Shown here piece by piece: positions 46,019-64,000 of a DNA stretch of 64,000 bases. The notes under the pieces are model-generated. The model was not told the DNA's origin and made no database searches. It saw nothing but the letters and a program-made list of their open reading frames with translations. Source of the stretch: G963704535 sp963704535 (GTDB lineage: Bacteria; Chloroflexota; Chloroflexia; Chloroflexales; Roseiflexaceae); contig OY969916.1 of the NCBI GenBank assembly GCA_963704535.1, positions 5,704,001-5,768,000 of the forward strand. Direction: 5' to 3'. Both the position numbers and the translations under genes were made by a program. Each line of letters begins with the position of its first letter. Position 1 is the stretch's first letter.

Positions 46019-49000
46019 TCAGACAAACGTCAGCGATCTCAGCCGCAATGTCTCCAGACACGCGCGCAACTGCTCGGCCAGCACCCGCACATGCGGCTCG
46101 AACAGCAGCGTGCTGTGCGTGCCTGGGATGGGGTAGACTTCGATGGGCTGCACGGCAAGCTGGCTCCAGCCCATGGTTGGGTCGTCGCTCTGCGGCTCGT
46201 CCGGCTGCTCCGGCGCGGTGCGGAACAGCGTGATCTGATCCGGGTACACCTGTGGCGCGTAGTGCGCTACCGCCGTAACGCTGGCTTTGAACACCTCCAG
46301 CAGCCGGCGGGCGTGCGGCAGGTCGGCGTCGGGCGGCAGCAGGTTGGAGCGCTTCAAGGCCTCCAGCGTCAGGCGCAACTGCTCGTCGCGATCCAGGCAC
46401 TCGAAGTCCTCGAACGGCAGCGGCAGCCGCTCCATGCCGATTACGTCGGCGAGCAGATGGGCGTCGTTTGGCGGGTCGGCGGCGGCCAGCGGCGCGCCGG
46501 TGTCGAACAGAGCCAGCAGCGCCACCTCGTCCCCCTGCCGGCGCAACTGTTGGGCGATCTCGAAGGCCACCAGCCCGCCCATCGACCAGCCAGCCAGGCA
46601 GTAGGGGCCATGCGCCTGGACGGTTCGCATCGCCTCGATGTAGAGTGCCGCCATCTCCTCGATCTGCGCGAGCGGCTGCTGGCCGGCGTCGAGGCCGCGC
46701 GCTTGTAGGCCGTAGCTGGGCTGGTCGGGGCCGAGCAACTGGGCCAGCCGACCGAAGCACAGCACATTTCCACCGGCTGGGTGGACCAGGAATAGCGGGC
46801 GCCTTGCGCCGGCCGGCTGGATGCGAACCAGCGGCGAGTACTGCAAGCTCCCGGCCTGGCCGCGCAGCAGCCCAGCCATCTGCTCGACCGTGGGCACCTG
46901 GAAGAGCGTCGCCAACGGCAGATCGTGCTTGAACCGCTTATGGATCTGAGCCACCAGCGCCACGGCGGCGAGGGAATGGCCGCCGCGCTCAAAGAAGTTA
47001 TCGGTGACGCCAATCGGGTGGACGTCGAGCACCTCCTCCCACATACGTACAAGTTGTAACTCCAGGTTATCGCGGGGCATGATCAGCGAGCGCGCCCCTT
47101 CGGCCGACCAATCGGGCGCGGGCAGCGCGCGGCGGTCCAGCTTCCCGTTCGGGGTCAGCGGCAGCGCATCGAGCATCACAAATGCGGCTGGCACCATATA
47201 ATCTGGTAGCCGCTCTTTTAGGAAATCGCGCAACTCCTTTTGGAGAATAGAGAATGGAGATTGGAGATTGTCGGAGGCAGAATCTCCATTCTCCATTCTC
47301 CATTCTCTCATCACGATGTACGCGACCAGCCGCTTATCGCCCGGCGCATCCTCGCGAACGACCACGGCGGCCTCGCGAACGGCCCCGTGCCGGCGCAGGG
47401 CGGCCTCGATCTCGCCCGGCTCGATGCGGAAGCCACGCAGCTTGACCTGCTGGTCCACCCGGCCCAGGAACTCCAGGGTGCCGTTCGAACGGTAGCGGGC
47501 CAGGTCGCCGGTCCGATACAGGCGGTTGGAGATTGGAGATTGGAGATTGGAGATTGTCGCATCTGCGCTCCCGAATCTCCAATCTCCAATCCCTAATCTC
47601 TCTCCGGTGAACGGGTTCGGCACAAAGCGCTCTGCTGTGAGGTCGGGCCGGTTGAGATACCCGCGCACCACCCCGGCGCCGCCGATGTAGACTTCGCCCG
47701 GTATGTCGATCGGCACCGGCCGCATGTGGCGGTCCAGCACATACACCTGGGTGTTCGGAAGCCTGGCCCCTAGCGGGACGCTCGCTATGTGCAGCGCCTC
47801 GACCTCGTCGCTGGCCGTGCCGAACAGGGTCGTCGTCACTGTCGCCTCGGTCGGGCCGTAGGAACTGAGGAAGCGCACCGACCGCCGTGCCAGCCCGGCC
47901 CAAGTACGCAACTGATCCGGCGAGATGCTCTCGCCGCCGGTCATGCACACGCGCACGGCGTCGGGCAGGTGCCCGCCTTGCGCGGCCAGGTCTGCGATCC
48001 ACTGTTGCCAGAACGACCCCGGCAGGTCCAGGACCGTGACCCGCTGCCGGACGCACAGCGCCAGCAGCTCGTGGTTGGCCAGGCTGGCCGGGTTGCGGTG
48101 CAGCACCAGCACCGCGCCGCTGATCAGGGTGGGGAAGACTTGCAGCGCCGATGCGTCGAAGCTGAACGAAGCGAACTGGAGGAACCGCTCGCCGGGTTGC
48201 AGGCCGATCTGGCCGGCCAGCGCGACGGCGAAGTTGACCAGCCCATAGTGGTGCGCCATCGCCCCCTTGGGCGCGCCGCTCGATCCCGAGGTGTAGATCA
48301 CGTAGGCCAGGTGCTCCGGCGTCACGTCGCTATCGAGGTTCGTCTCCGGCTGCCTCGCGATCTGTTCCCAGTCGGCGATCAGATCGACCACCGTTGGTTG
48401 GGATGTAGTATCATGCGCCCTTGTGTCGTCCGCTGGGGGCGTAGTGCTGTAGGCTCCCACGTCGTCCGCTGGGGGCGTAGTGCTGTAGGCTCCCACGTCG
48501 TCCGCTGGGGGCGTATGCAATACGCCCTTACGATCGGTGGTGCTATCGGTTTTTTGTCGGGTACCCTCTGGGTGGTTCTTTGTTCTTTGTTCTTGGGTCG
48601 TGATGAGCACCGGCGCCTGACTATCCTCCAGCATGAAGGCCAGGCGCTCTTTGGGGTAGGCCGGGTCGAGCGGGAGGTAGGCGCCGCCGGCCTTGAGTAC
48701 GCCCAGCAGCGCTACGATCAGCTCCAGCGAGCGCTCCAGGCACACTGCCACCAGCGCGTCCGGGCCGACGCCACGGGCCTGGAGGTCGTGGGCGAGCTGG
48801 TTGGCGCGCGCGTCCAGGGCCGCGTAGGTCAGTTGCTGATCCTCGAACACCAGCGCGACGGCGTCGGGCGTGCGGGCCGCCTGGGCCGCGACAAGCTGGT
48901 GGATGCACTGGCTGGAGGGAACATCGGCCTGCGTGACGTTCCAGGCGTGTACGAGCTGCCGATGCTCGCCGTCGGTCAGCGGCGACAGAGCGGATATTCG

Positions 49001-50308
49001 ACGACCGGGATCCGTGGCGATACCGGCCAGCAGCGTCTCCAGGTGCCCCAGCATCCGCACGATCGCCACATCGTCGAAGCGCCCGCGGTCGTAGCTGGCC
49101 TCGAACAGCAGATCAAACGACGGCACGACCACGATCGTCAGCGGGTAATTGGTCTGCGGCTCGGCGCTGCGAACCTGGCTGACAGCCAGCTGATCGCGGC
49201 CCTGCGGCACGCCGATGGTCTCGCCACCCGGCTGATTCTCGAAGACCAGGATGCTCTCGAACAGCGGGGTGCCGCGCGGCACGGCGCTCCAGCCCTGGAT
49301 CTGCACCAGCGGGCTGTGCTCGTACTGGCGTAGCTCGACCTGCTCGGTCTGGAGCTGCCGCAGCCAGGCCGCGACCGGGGCGGCGTCGGGCACGCGCGCC
49401 CGCACCGGCAAGGTGTTGATGAATAGCCCGATCATCTGCTCGCTGCCGGGTAGTTCCGGCGGGCGCCCGGCCACCGTCGCCCCGAAGACCACGTCTGTCT
49501 CGCCGCTGTAGTGGCTCAACAGCAGCGCCCAGGCGCCCTGCACCAATGTGTTGAGCGTCAGCCCGTGCTCGCGCGCGAAGCTATCGAGCGCGTCGGTGGC
49601 GGCGGGGGACAAGCGGCGCCGCTGGATCGCGTAGGATACCGGGTCGGCCGCCGCCGGGCGGTCGATGGCGAACGGCGTCGGGGCGGTCACGCCCTGGAGG
49701 TACTGGCGCCAGAACGCCTCGGCATGGGCCAGATCCTGGCGCTGAAGCCAGGCGATGTAGTCGCGGTAGGGGCGCGGCGTGGGCAGCACCAGCGGTCGAC
49801 CGTAGGCGAAAGCGGCGTAGCAGGCCAGCACCTCGTTGAGCACCAGCGGTAGCGACCAGCCGTCCAGCAGCAGGTGATGGTGGCTCAAGACAAACGCATG
49901 GGCGTCGTCGGCCAGGCGGCACAATGTGAGGCGCAGCAGCGGCGCCGTGGCCAAGTCGAAGCCGCGCTCACGATCGGCCCGCAGGAGTGCTTCGAGGCGC
50001 ACCTGCTGCTCCTCCGGCGCAAGCTCACGCCAATCGTGCTGCGCCAGCGGCAGCCCGACCCGCCGCCCGACGACCTGAAGCGGTCGTTCGAGATTTCTCC
50101 AGGCAAACGCGGAGCGGAGAATCGGATGACGATCGACGACATGCTGCCACGCCTGCTTGAACGCCGCGCTGTCGAGATCGCCGTGAAGCGTGCAGCTGAG
50201 CTGCTCGACGTACATCCCAGCCTGCGGGGCGTACAGCGTGTGAAACAACATGCCCTGCTGAGTCGGCGAAAGCGGGTAGGCATCCTCGATGTTGTTTTTT
50301 AAGCTCAT
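46019..50308 (-). CDS. Terminal NRPS: C-A-T-TE
   Basis: A 1429-residue one-module synthetase that ends assembly. The C domain begins EDAYPLSPTQQGMLFHTLYA, a form usual after D-configured donors, and has HHxxxDG at residues 144-150 (SHHHLLLDGWS). The A domain (A3 YTSGSSGAPKGAM, A5 SSYGPTEATV) has specificity residues DALDMGSV, which I cannot assign. The carrier reads DNFFERGGHSLAAVALV. The thioesterase domain (PLFLVHPAGGNVLCFGRLAQ; nucleophile Ser1242 in GWSMGG; late GTHSTLLFEPHV) would release the chain by hydrolysis or cyclisation. Its ATG lies 6 bases after the stop of the Ser-Ser synthetase, with GAGGT before it, so translation is coupled. Repeat arrays interrupt three A-domain loops in frame. 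Confidence 0.92.
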   Translation of the reverse strand: MSLKNNIEDAYPLSPTQQGMLFHTLYAPQAGMYVEQLSCTLHGDLDSAAFKQAWQHVVDRHPILRSAFAWRNLERPLQVVGRRVGLPLAQHDWRELAPEEQQVRLEALLRADRERGFDLATAPLLRLTLCRLADDAHAFVLSHHHLLLDGWSLPLVLNEVLACYAAFAYGRPLVLPTPRPYRDYIAWLQRQDLAHAEAFWRQYLQGVTAPTPFAIDRPAAADPVSYAIQRRRLSPAATDALDSFAREHGLTLNTLVQGAWALLLSHYSGETDVVFGATVAGRPPELPGSEQMIGLFINTLPVRARVPDAAPVAAWLRQLQTEQVELRQYEHSPLVQIQGWSAVPRGTPLFESILVFENQPGGETIGVPQGRDQLAVSQVRSAEPQTNYPLTIVVVPSFDLLFEASYDRGRFDDVAIVRMLGHLETLLAGIATDPGRRISALSPLTDGEHRQLVHAWNVTQADVPSSQCIHQLVAAQAARTPDAVALVFEDQQLTYAALDARANQLAHDLQARGVGPDALVAVCLERSLELIVALLGVLKAGGAYLPLDPAYPKERLAFMLEDSQAPVLITTQEQRTKNHPEGTRQKTDSTTDRKGVLHTPPADDVGAYSTTPPADDVGAYSTTPPADDTRAHDTTSQPTVVDLIADWEQIARQPETNLDSDVTPEHLAYVIYTSGSSGAPKGAMAHHYGLVNFAVALAGQIGLQPGERFLQFASFSFDASALQVFPTLISGAVLVLHRNPASLANHELLALCVRQRVTVLDLPGSFWQQWIADLAAQGGHLPDAVRVCMTGGESISPDQLRTWAGLARRSVRFLSSYGPTEATVTTTLFGTASDEVEALHIASVPLGARLPNTQVYVLDRHMRPVPIDIPGEVYIGGAGVVRGYLNRPDLTAERFVPNPFTGERLGIGDWRFGSADATISNLQSPISNRLYRTGDLARYRSNGTLEFLGRVDQQVKLRGFRIEPGEIEAALRRHGAVREAAVVVREDAPGDKRLVAYIVMREWRMENGDSASDNLQSPFSILQKELRDFLKERLPDYMVPAAFVMLDALPLTPNGKLDRRALPAPDWSAEGARSLIMPRDNLELQLVRMWEEVLDVHPIGVTDNFFERGGHSLAAVALVAQIHKRFKHDLPLATLFQVPTVEQMAGLLRGQAGSLQYSPLVRIQPAGARRPLFLVHPAGGNVLCFGRLAQLLGPDQPSYGLQARGLDAGQQPLAQIEEMAALYIEAMRTVQAHGPYCLAGWSMGGLVAFEIAQQLRRQGDEVALLALFDTGAPLAAADPPNDAHLLADVIGMERLPLPFEDFECLDRDEQLRLTLEALKRSNLLPPDADLPHARRLLEVFKASVTAVAHYAPQVYPDQITLFRTAPEQPDEPQSDDPTMGWSQLAVQPIEVYPIPGTHSTLLFEPHVRVLAEQLRACLETLRLRSLTFV
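47222..47310. repeat. In-frame GGAGATT array, A8-A10 loop of terminal A domain
   Basis: AGAATGGAGATTGGAGATTG faces AATCTCCATTCTCCATTCTC; translated on the minus strand as REWRMENGDSASDNLQSPFS and onward. Confidence 0.85.
47521..47605. repeat. In-frame GGAGATT array, A6-A7 loop of terminal A domain
   Basis: Four GGAGATT units face three AATCTCC units around a short spacer; translated as ERLGIGDWRFGSADATISN and QSPISN directly before RLYRTGD. Confidence 0.85.
48405..48600. repeat. In-frame insertion before A3 of terminal A domain, with a 36-bp tandem unit
   Basis: Contains tandem 36-bp units (GGGGGCGTAGTGCTGTAGGC and following; 12 codons, TTPPADDVGAYS), the palindrome GGGCGTATGCAATACGCCC at 48509-48527 and TTTGTTC heptamers. 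All of it is translated. Confidence 0.85.
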
Positions 50309-50314
50309 CGTGCT

Positions 50315-57223
<6,909 letters not shown>

Positions 57224-57229
57224 CACGCT

Positions 57230-60200
57230 TCACGCTTCCTTAGAACTATCAAGTTTGTCGAGCATGGCCGTTAATTTGCCCATCTTCTTCTGGTTGAGTC
57301 CCGCCAGCGGAAAGTCGGAGGGGGTGAAGCCACCGGCGTCGGGCGACTGGCAGTGGGCGATCAGCGCCCGCAGTGCCGCCAGGTAGCGACTCAACAATCG
57401 CTCGATCGTGGCACGCCGGTGTACCGATGTGCTGTACGTCAGCTCCAGCTCCAGCCGGCCCCCGGCCACGATCCCGCTGACCTCAAGCAGGTGGCGGCGT
57501 AGCCCGCGCTGGTCCTGCAACGGGCCGCTCAACTCGGGCGCCATCCGAAACAACTCATCCGGCGCCGCCACCACCTGGTCGACTTGGCCGAGGTAGTTGA
57601 AGCTGATCTCGGCCTGCTCGGCCGCTAACGCCTCGCGCAGCGCCGGGTCAGGACTGAGGTAGCGCATGATGCCGTAGCCAATGCCGCGGTTGGGCACCTG
57701 GCGCAACTGCTCCTTGACCGCCTGCAATGCCGCACCCGGCCCATGGGCCGCGCCCAGGTCGAGCAGCACCGGGAAGAGGCTTGTGAACCAGCCGACTGTG
57801 CGCGACAGGTCCACGTCGGCGAACAGGTCCTCGCGGCCGTGCCCCTCCAGCTCCACCAGCAGCCTCGGCACCCCGGTCCAGCCGTGCGCCGCCTGGGCCA
57901 GCGCCGTCAGCAGCACGTCATTGATCTGTGTGTGGTATACCTGCGGCACATCGGTCAATAGCGCCTGTGTCTCCGCCGCGCTCAACGTCCCCGTCACCTG
58001 CTCGACCGTGAAGGCGGTGTTTGGGCCAGCCGGCTCGTCACGCAGCAGCCGGGTGCTGGGGGTGCGCGCCAGCCGCAGCCAGTGCTCGCGCTCGGCCTCC
58101 AGCTCGGCACTCTGCGCGTAGGCGAGTAGCCGCTCGGCCCAGTCCTGGAACGAGGTGGTCTTGGCCGGCAACGCCACCGGTTGGTTCGCAGCAAGCTGCG
58201 TGTAGGCCGCCGGCAGATCCTCCATCAAGATGCGCCAGGAGACCCCATCGACCGCCAGATGATGGATCACTAGCAGCAGCCGCTGCGGCTGATCATGGCC
58301 CAGATCGAACAGCGCCGCCCGCAGCAGCGGCCCGGCCGCCAGGTCCAGGCTGGGCTGCATCGCCGCCGCCGCCGCTTCTAACGCCGCCGACTGCCGCTCG
58401 GCCGGCAGCCCGCTCAGGTCCACATGCGTCAGCACCGGCGGATTGTCGGCGGCGTTGTGCTGCTGCCAGCGTTCGCCGCGTATGAAGCGCAGCCGCAGCG
58501 CGTCGTGATGCGCCAGCACCACATCCAGCGCCCGCGCCAGCAGTGCCGGTTCGAGCCGGCGCTGCACCGCCAGCAGCAGCGCCTGGTTGTAGTGGTGCGG
58601 CGCGGGCAGATCCCAATCGAAGAACGCCTGCTGGATGGGCGTCAGCGGCACCGACCCCTGCACCAGCCCTTGCTCGGCCGGCACCGCCGCCGCCGTCCCG
58701 GCGACCGCCGCCAACTCGGCGATGGTCTGGTGCTGAAACATCTGGCGGGGCGTGAGGTGCAGGCCGGCCTGGTGGGCTTTGGCGATGATCTGGATACTGA
58801 GGATCGAGTCACCGCCGAGGGCAAAGAAATTGTCGTGGATGCCGACTCGCGGGCGGCGGAGCACCGTGGCCCATATCGCGGCCAGGGTGGTCTCTTCTGG
58901 GGTGCGCGGCGCCACAAACTCGGCCTCGCGGGAGCGGCGGGCAGCGTCGGGCGCGGGCAGCGCGCACCGGTCGATCTTGCCGTTGGGCGTGAGCGGCAGC
59001 GCGTCGAGCAGCACGAACGCGGCGGGGACCATGTACTCCGGTAGCCTCTGGGTGAGAAAGGCGCGCAACTTGTCTGAGAATTGAGAATTGAGAATTGAGA
59101 ATTGAGAATCAGCCTCCTCGCTCCTTTGTTCTTTATTTTTTGTTCTTTGTTCTTGGTCGGGGACGACGTAAGCGATCAACCGCGCATTCCCGCCCTCCTC
59201 CTCGCGAACGACCACGATGCAGTCGCGCACGCCGGGGTGGCCGCGCAGCGTCGCCTCGATCTCACCCGGCTCGATCCGGTAGCCGCGCAGCTTGACCTGC
59301 TGATCGAGGCGCCCCAGGAACTCAATGTTGCCGTCGGGCCGGTGGCGGGCCAGGTCGCCGGTTTTGTACAAGCGATCGGAGATTGGAGATTGGAGATTGG
59401 AGATTGGAGACTCTACGCCTCCTAATCTCCAATCTCCAATCTCTAATCTCTCTTGAGCGAACGGGTTCGGAACAAAACGCTCGGCGGTCAGGTCGGGCCG
59501 GTTGAGGTACCCGCGCGCCAGTTGCGCCCCGCCGATGTACAGCTCGCCCGGCACGCCGACCGGCACGGGATTCATGTTAGCGTCGAGGATATAGATCTGG
59601 GTGTTGGCGATCGGCCGGCCGATCGGGATCGCGCCTGGCTCGTGCTGATCGGCCGGCACCTGGTAGACGCAGCAGCCGACCACCGTCTCGGTCGGGCCGT
59701 ACTCGTTGATCAGCAGCGTCTCGGGGGCGGCCTCCTGCCAGAACGTGAGCTGCTCGGCCAGCAGATTTTCGCCGCCGATAATGAACGCATTGGTGCGCCC
59801 GGCGGCCTGGTGCGGGGCGAGCTGCTCGCGCAGCACGCCCAGGTGCGCCGGCGTGATCTTCACCAGGCTCCAGCCGGCGTAGTCGCGCAGCGCGGCGCCC
59901 AGCGCCAGGATGCCCTGGTCCTCCGGCAACAGGACGACGCTCCGGCCGGCGAAGAGCGGCGCCAGCAGGCTGGTGATCGTCAGGTCGAACCCGATCGACG
60001 AGTGGACCGGGGCGCCGCGCCCGCCCGCCAGGGGATACGTCCGCGCGCACCAGCTCAGGTAGTTCACCAGGCCGCGGTGCGGGATCATGGCCCCTTTCGG
60101 CTGGCCGGTCGAGCCGGAGGTGTAGATCACATACGCCAGGTGTTCCGGCTCGACGGCGATGTCGGGGCTCATCTCGGGCCTCCGGGCGATGCGTTCCCAG

Positions 60201-62080
60201 TCGGCCTCCAGATCGATCACGGTTGGCTGTCCAGGGTCCACTGGGGGCGTAGTGCGATACGCTCTTTCGTCGTCCTCTGGGGGCGTAGTGCGATACGCTC
60301 TTTCGTCGTCCTCTGGGGGCGTATGCAATACGCCCTTACGTTCGGTGGTGCTTTGTTCTTGGTTCTTTGTTCTTTGTTCTTGGGTGGTGAGCAGCACCGG
60401 CGCCCCGGTGTCGCGAAGCATCCACGCCAGGCGCTGCTGCGGGTAGGTCGGGTCGAGCGGGACGTAGGCGCCGCCGGCCTTGAGCACGCCCAGCAGCGCC
60501 ACCAGCAGCTCGGTCGAGCGTTCCATGCAGACCGCCACTGGGACGTCGGGGCCGACGCCCAGCGCACGCAGCTCGTGGGCCAGTTGGTTGGCCCGCACGT
60601 CGAGTTCGGCGTAGGTGAGCTGCCGGCTCCGGCCCGGCCCAGCGTCGCCCGAAGGGCACACCACAGCGATGTCGTCGGGCGTGCGCCGAACCTGCTGCTC
60701 GAACAGCCGATGGGCTGGGGTGTCGTTCGGGTAGGCGGCGGCCGTGGCGTTGAACTGGGCCAGGAGCCGCTGCCGCTCGGCCGCGCTCAATAGGTCGAGC
60801 GTGTCGATCGGGGCCTCCGGGCGCTTGAGGGCGCCGGCGAGCAGGGTCTGATACTGCTCGGCCAGGCGCTCGGCGGCCTGCGCCGAGAACGCGCGCGGGT
60901 CGTAGTGCAGGTCGGCGACCAGCGCGCCCCCGACCAGCGCGCACGAGAGCCTGAGGTTGAACTGATCGATGCAGGCGTACGGCTTGAGCATTGACACCGA
61001 CACATCGACCGCCGTGTAGGCTGCCGGGGTCGCCTCGAAGTCGAAGCCGATCGGGAAATACGCCGCATCGGTTGCCGGCGCGTCGCCCCAGGTGAAATAC
61101 TCCTGCCATTTCGAGGCCGCTTCGAGCTGGGTGGCGATGCACCGCAGCAGCCCATCAAAGCGTAGCCCAGCCTCCAGCTCCTGCCGGACCGGCACATACT
61201 TCGCGAACGGCCCCAGCGCGTCGGCCAGCCCGTCGTAGTTGCGGCCCTCGAAGGCCACGCCGACCACCAGCTCGCGCTGCTGCGACAGGCGCCACAGCAG
61301 GACATACCAGCAGGCCAGCGGCACGGCCGCGGGCGGGATACCGTCGCGCTCCGCCAGCGTCGCAATCCCGCCCGCCACGCCTGCCCCGATCGCCAGCGCG
61401 ATCAACTCGGGCGCAAACTCGGCCGCTTCGCTCGGTCGCCGCTCGAACGGCAGCGTGAGCGTATGCGCGGTCGCCTGCTGTTCGCGCCAGAACGCCCGTC
61501 CATCCGCGCCGTAGTCGGCGTCGAGGATCTCGTTCTGCCACTCGGCCACATCGGCGTACTGCACCGGCTCATCGCCGGGCTGCTCCTGGCCCAGGATCGT
61601 GGCGTAGGACCGGCCGATCGCCCGCGCCAGGTTGGCCAGCGACGCGTTATCGACGCAGAGCGCCGACGCGGCGACGATCAGCAGGTGGGAATGCGGGGAG
61701 AGCGTCACCAGCGCGACGCGCAGCAGCGGCCCGCGCTCGGCGTCGAAGGGCGTGCGCCGGGCCGCGCGCACCAGCGCCTCGACGCGTGCCTCCTGCTCGC
61801 CAAGCTCCAGGCCGCTCAGGTCGTGATCGTCGCGCAGCAGGGCGCTCCCGCCACCGACGACCTGGAGCGGGATGCTCATCCCTGGCAGGTGCTGAAAGGT
61901 CGTGCGCAGGATCTCGTGGCGATCAACGACCTGCTGGAGGGCCGCGTCGAACGCCCGTCGATCAAGCGCGCCCCTGAGCGAAGCGCAGCATTGAACACAA
62001 TAGCCTGAGCCGTCGCCCAACCCGAGCGACCACACTCGCCGCTGCTGCGGTGAAAGGTGATATCCTTCGATGGTGCTCAC
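57230..62080 (-). CDS. NRPS: C*-A(Asn)-T-E
   Basis: A 1616-residue synthetase. Residues 1-430 are a condensation-like domain (MSTIEGYHLSPQQRRVWSLG) with SALCVDN at 139-145 in place of HHxxxDG, the same class as at the start of the plus-arm NRPS. The A domain (A3 YTSGSTGQPKGAM, A5 NEYGPTETVVG) has specificity residues DLTKIGEV, an asparagine code. The carrier is DNFFALGGDSILSIQ, the epimerase-type GGDS form. The E domain follows: HHLAVDGVSWRIL (His1273 region), EGHGRE, RTVGWFTSLFP, NRGIGYGIMRYL and FNYLGQ. The product is therefore D-Asn on the carrier. The next gene starts 6 bases downstream. Repeat insertions lie in three A-domain loops. Confidence 0.93.
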   Translation of the reverse strand: MSTIEGYHLSPQQRRVWSLGLGDGSGYCVQCCASLRGALDRRAFDAALQQVVDRHEILRTTFQHLPGMSIPLQVVGGGSALLRDDHDLSGLELGEQEARVEALVRAARRTPFDAERGPLLRVALVTLSPHSHLLIVAASALCVDNASLANLARAIGRSYATILGQEQPGDEPVQYADVAEWQNEILDADYGADGRAFWREQQATAHTLTLPFERRPSEAAEFAPELIALAIGAGVAGGIATLAERDGIPPAAVPLACWYVLLWRLSQQRELVVGVAFEGRNYDGLADALGPFAKYVPVRQELEAGLRFDGLLRCIATQLEAASKWQEYFTWGDAPATDAAYFPIGFDFEATPAAYTAVDVSVSMLKPYACIDQFNLRLSCALVGGALVADLHYDPRAFSAQAAERLAEQYQTLLAGALKRPEAPIDTLDLLSAAERQRLLAQFNATAAAYPNDTPAHRLFEQQVRRTPDDIAVVCPSGDAGPGRSRQLTYAELDVRANQLAHELRALGVGPDVPVAVCMERSTELLVALLGVLKAGGAYVPLDPTYPQQRLAWMLRDTGAPVLLTTQEQRTKNQEQSTTERKGVLHTPPEDDERAYRTTPPEDDERAYRTTPPVDPGQPTVIDLEADWERIARRPEMSPDIAVEPEHLAYVIYTSGSTGQPKGAMIPHRGLVNYLSWCARTYPLAGGRGAPVHSSIGFDLTITSLLAPLFAGRSVVLLPEDQGILALGAALRDYAGWSLVKITPAHLGVLREQLAPHQAAGRTNAFIIGGENLLAEQLTFWQEAAPETLLINEYGPTETVVGCCVYQVPADQHEPGAIPIGRPIANTQIYILDANMNPVPVGVPGELYIGGAQLARGYLNRPDLTAERFVPNPFAQERLEIGDWRLGGVESPISNLQSPISDRLYKTGDLARHRPDGNIEFLGRLDQQVKLRGYRIEPGEIEATLRGHPGVRDCIVVVREEEGGNARLIAYVVPDQEQRTKNKEQRSEEADSQFSILNSQFSDKLRAFLTQRLPEYMVPAAFVLLDALPLTPNGKIDRCALPAPDAARRSREAEFVAPRTPEETTLAAIWATVLRRPRVGIHDNFFALGGDSILSIQIIAKAHQAGLHLTPRQMFQHQTIAELAAVAGTAAAVPAEQGLVQGSVPLTPIQQAFFDWDLPAPHHYNQALLLAVQRRLEPALLARALDVVLAHHDALRLRFIRGERWQQHNAADNPPVLTHVDLSGLPAERQSAALEAAAAAMQPSLDLAAGPLLRAALFDLGHDQPQRLLLVIHHLAVDGVSWRILMEDLPAAYTQLAANQPVALPAKTTSFQDWAERLLAYAQSAELEAEREHWLRLARTPSTRLLRDEPAGPNTAFTVEQVTGTLSAAETQALLTDVPQVYHTQINDVLLTALAQAAHGWTGVPRLLVELEGHGREDLFADVDLSRTVGWFTSLFPVLLDLGAAHGPGAALQAVKEQLRQVPNRGIGYGIMRYLSPDPALREALAAEQAEISFNYLGQVDQVVAAPDELFRMAPELSGPLQDQRGLRRHLLEVSGIVAGGRLELELTYSTSVHRRATIERLLSRYLAALRALIAHCQSPDAGGFTPSDFPLAGLNQKKMGKLTAMLDKLDSSKEA
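59071..59155. repeat. In-frame repeat insertion, A8-A10 loop of A(Asn)
   Basis: AGAATTG heptamers then TTTGTTC heptamers, translated as DQEQRTKNKEQRSEEA and SQFSILNSQFSD. Confidence 0.85.
59376..59453. repeat. In-frame GGAGATT array, A6-A7 loop of A(Asn)
   Basis: Four GGAGATT units face AATCTCC units around CTCTACGCCTCC; translated as ERLEIGDWRLGGVESPISN just before RLYKTGD. Confidence 0.85.
60225..60385. repeat. In-frame insertion before A3 of A(Asn), with a 36-bp tandem unit
   Basis: Two 36-bp units (GGGGGCGTAGTGCGATACGC and following; TTPPEDDERAYR), the palindrome GGGCGTATGCAATACGCCC at 60317-60335 and TTTGTTC heptamers. Confidence 0.85.
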
Positions 62081-62249
62081 GTCTGCTCCTCTCAGAGGCT
62101 GTCTGAAAAGGTTGATTTGTCCCTCGTAGGCCGTGGTGGGAAGCGATTCTTGAGGGGGCTGCCCCTCAAACTCCCCTTTTCAATCAGCCATTCATGGCAA
62201 GGGATTCTTGAGGGGCTGCCCCCTCAAACTCCCCTTTTCAATCAGCCAT
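62081..62249. repeat. Two tandem copies of the intergenic element
   Basis: Two units, each with ATTCTTGAGGGG(G)CTGCCCC(C)TC, AACTCCCCTTTTCAATCAGC and CATTCATGGCAA; the second abuts the stop codon of the upstream NRPS. They separate two NRPS genes that should be co-expressed. Confidence 0.85.

Positions 62250-64000
<1,751 letters not shown>

Overview
The window is GC-rich chromosomal DNA of a filamentous-type Chloroflexota bacterium. The taxonomic call is an inference. It rests on an anti-sigma-like DUF5667 protein with a Thr-Pro linker, a TPR/roadblock pair, and dense heptanucleotide repeats of a kind best known from cyanobacteria and Chloroflexi. No rRNA or core ribosomal gene is present to settle it.

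Positions 1-20 kb are mostly housekeeping and regulatory: a patatin-like lipase (cut by the left edge), tRNA-Pro(GGG), a stranded helicase C-terminus, a 1493-residue TPR/repeat protein followed by a roadblock protein, a convergent ECF sigma/DUF5667 pair, an MFS transporter, a PLP aminotransferase, an AlaX-type editing hydrolase, a TrmH-family RNA methyltransferase and a hybrid histidine kinase with two receiver domains.

From about 18.2 kb to the right edge lies a large nonribosomal peptide (NRPS) cluster made of two converging arms. The plus arm holds an SHMT-like enzyme, a type II thioesterase, a four-module NRPS (20684-36310), a small unrecognised protein and a decayed gene. That NRPS now reads as four fragments because of three +1 shifts. 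Its inferred architecture is C*-A(Asp)-FkbM MT-T / C-A(Tyr)-T / C-A(?)-T / Cy-A(Cys)-Ox-T. The minus arm, in transcription order, is an NRPS end (A10-T-C, cut by the right edge), C*-A(Asn)-T-E, C-A(Ser)-T-C-A(Ser)-T, C-A(?)-T-TE, a FOXRED2-like flavoprotein, an HPPD-family dioxygenase, a cation/proton antiporter, a kynurenine-3-monooxygenase-like enzyme and an ABC exporter. Substrate calls come from specificity residues read by eye. The product would contain a thiazole, D-Asn and Ser-Ser; it is not one I recognise. C* marks a condensation-like domain that has lost HHxxxDG. It occurs only at the N-terminus of the Asp and Asn subunits.

The most unusual structural signal is repetitive DNA. Arrays of 7-bp units and palindromic elements are inserted in frame, again and again, into the same few loops of the NRPS adenylation domains. 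A second set of long, often perfect palindromes fills most intergenic gaps.
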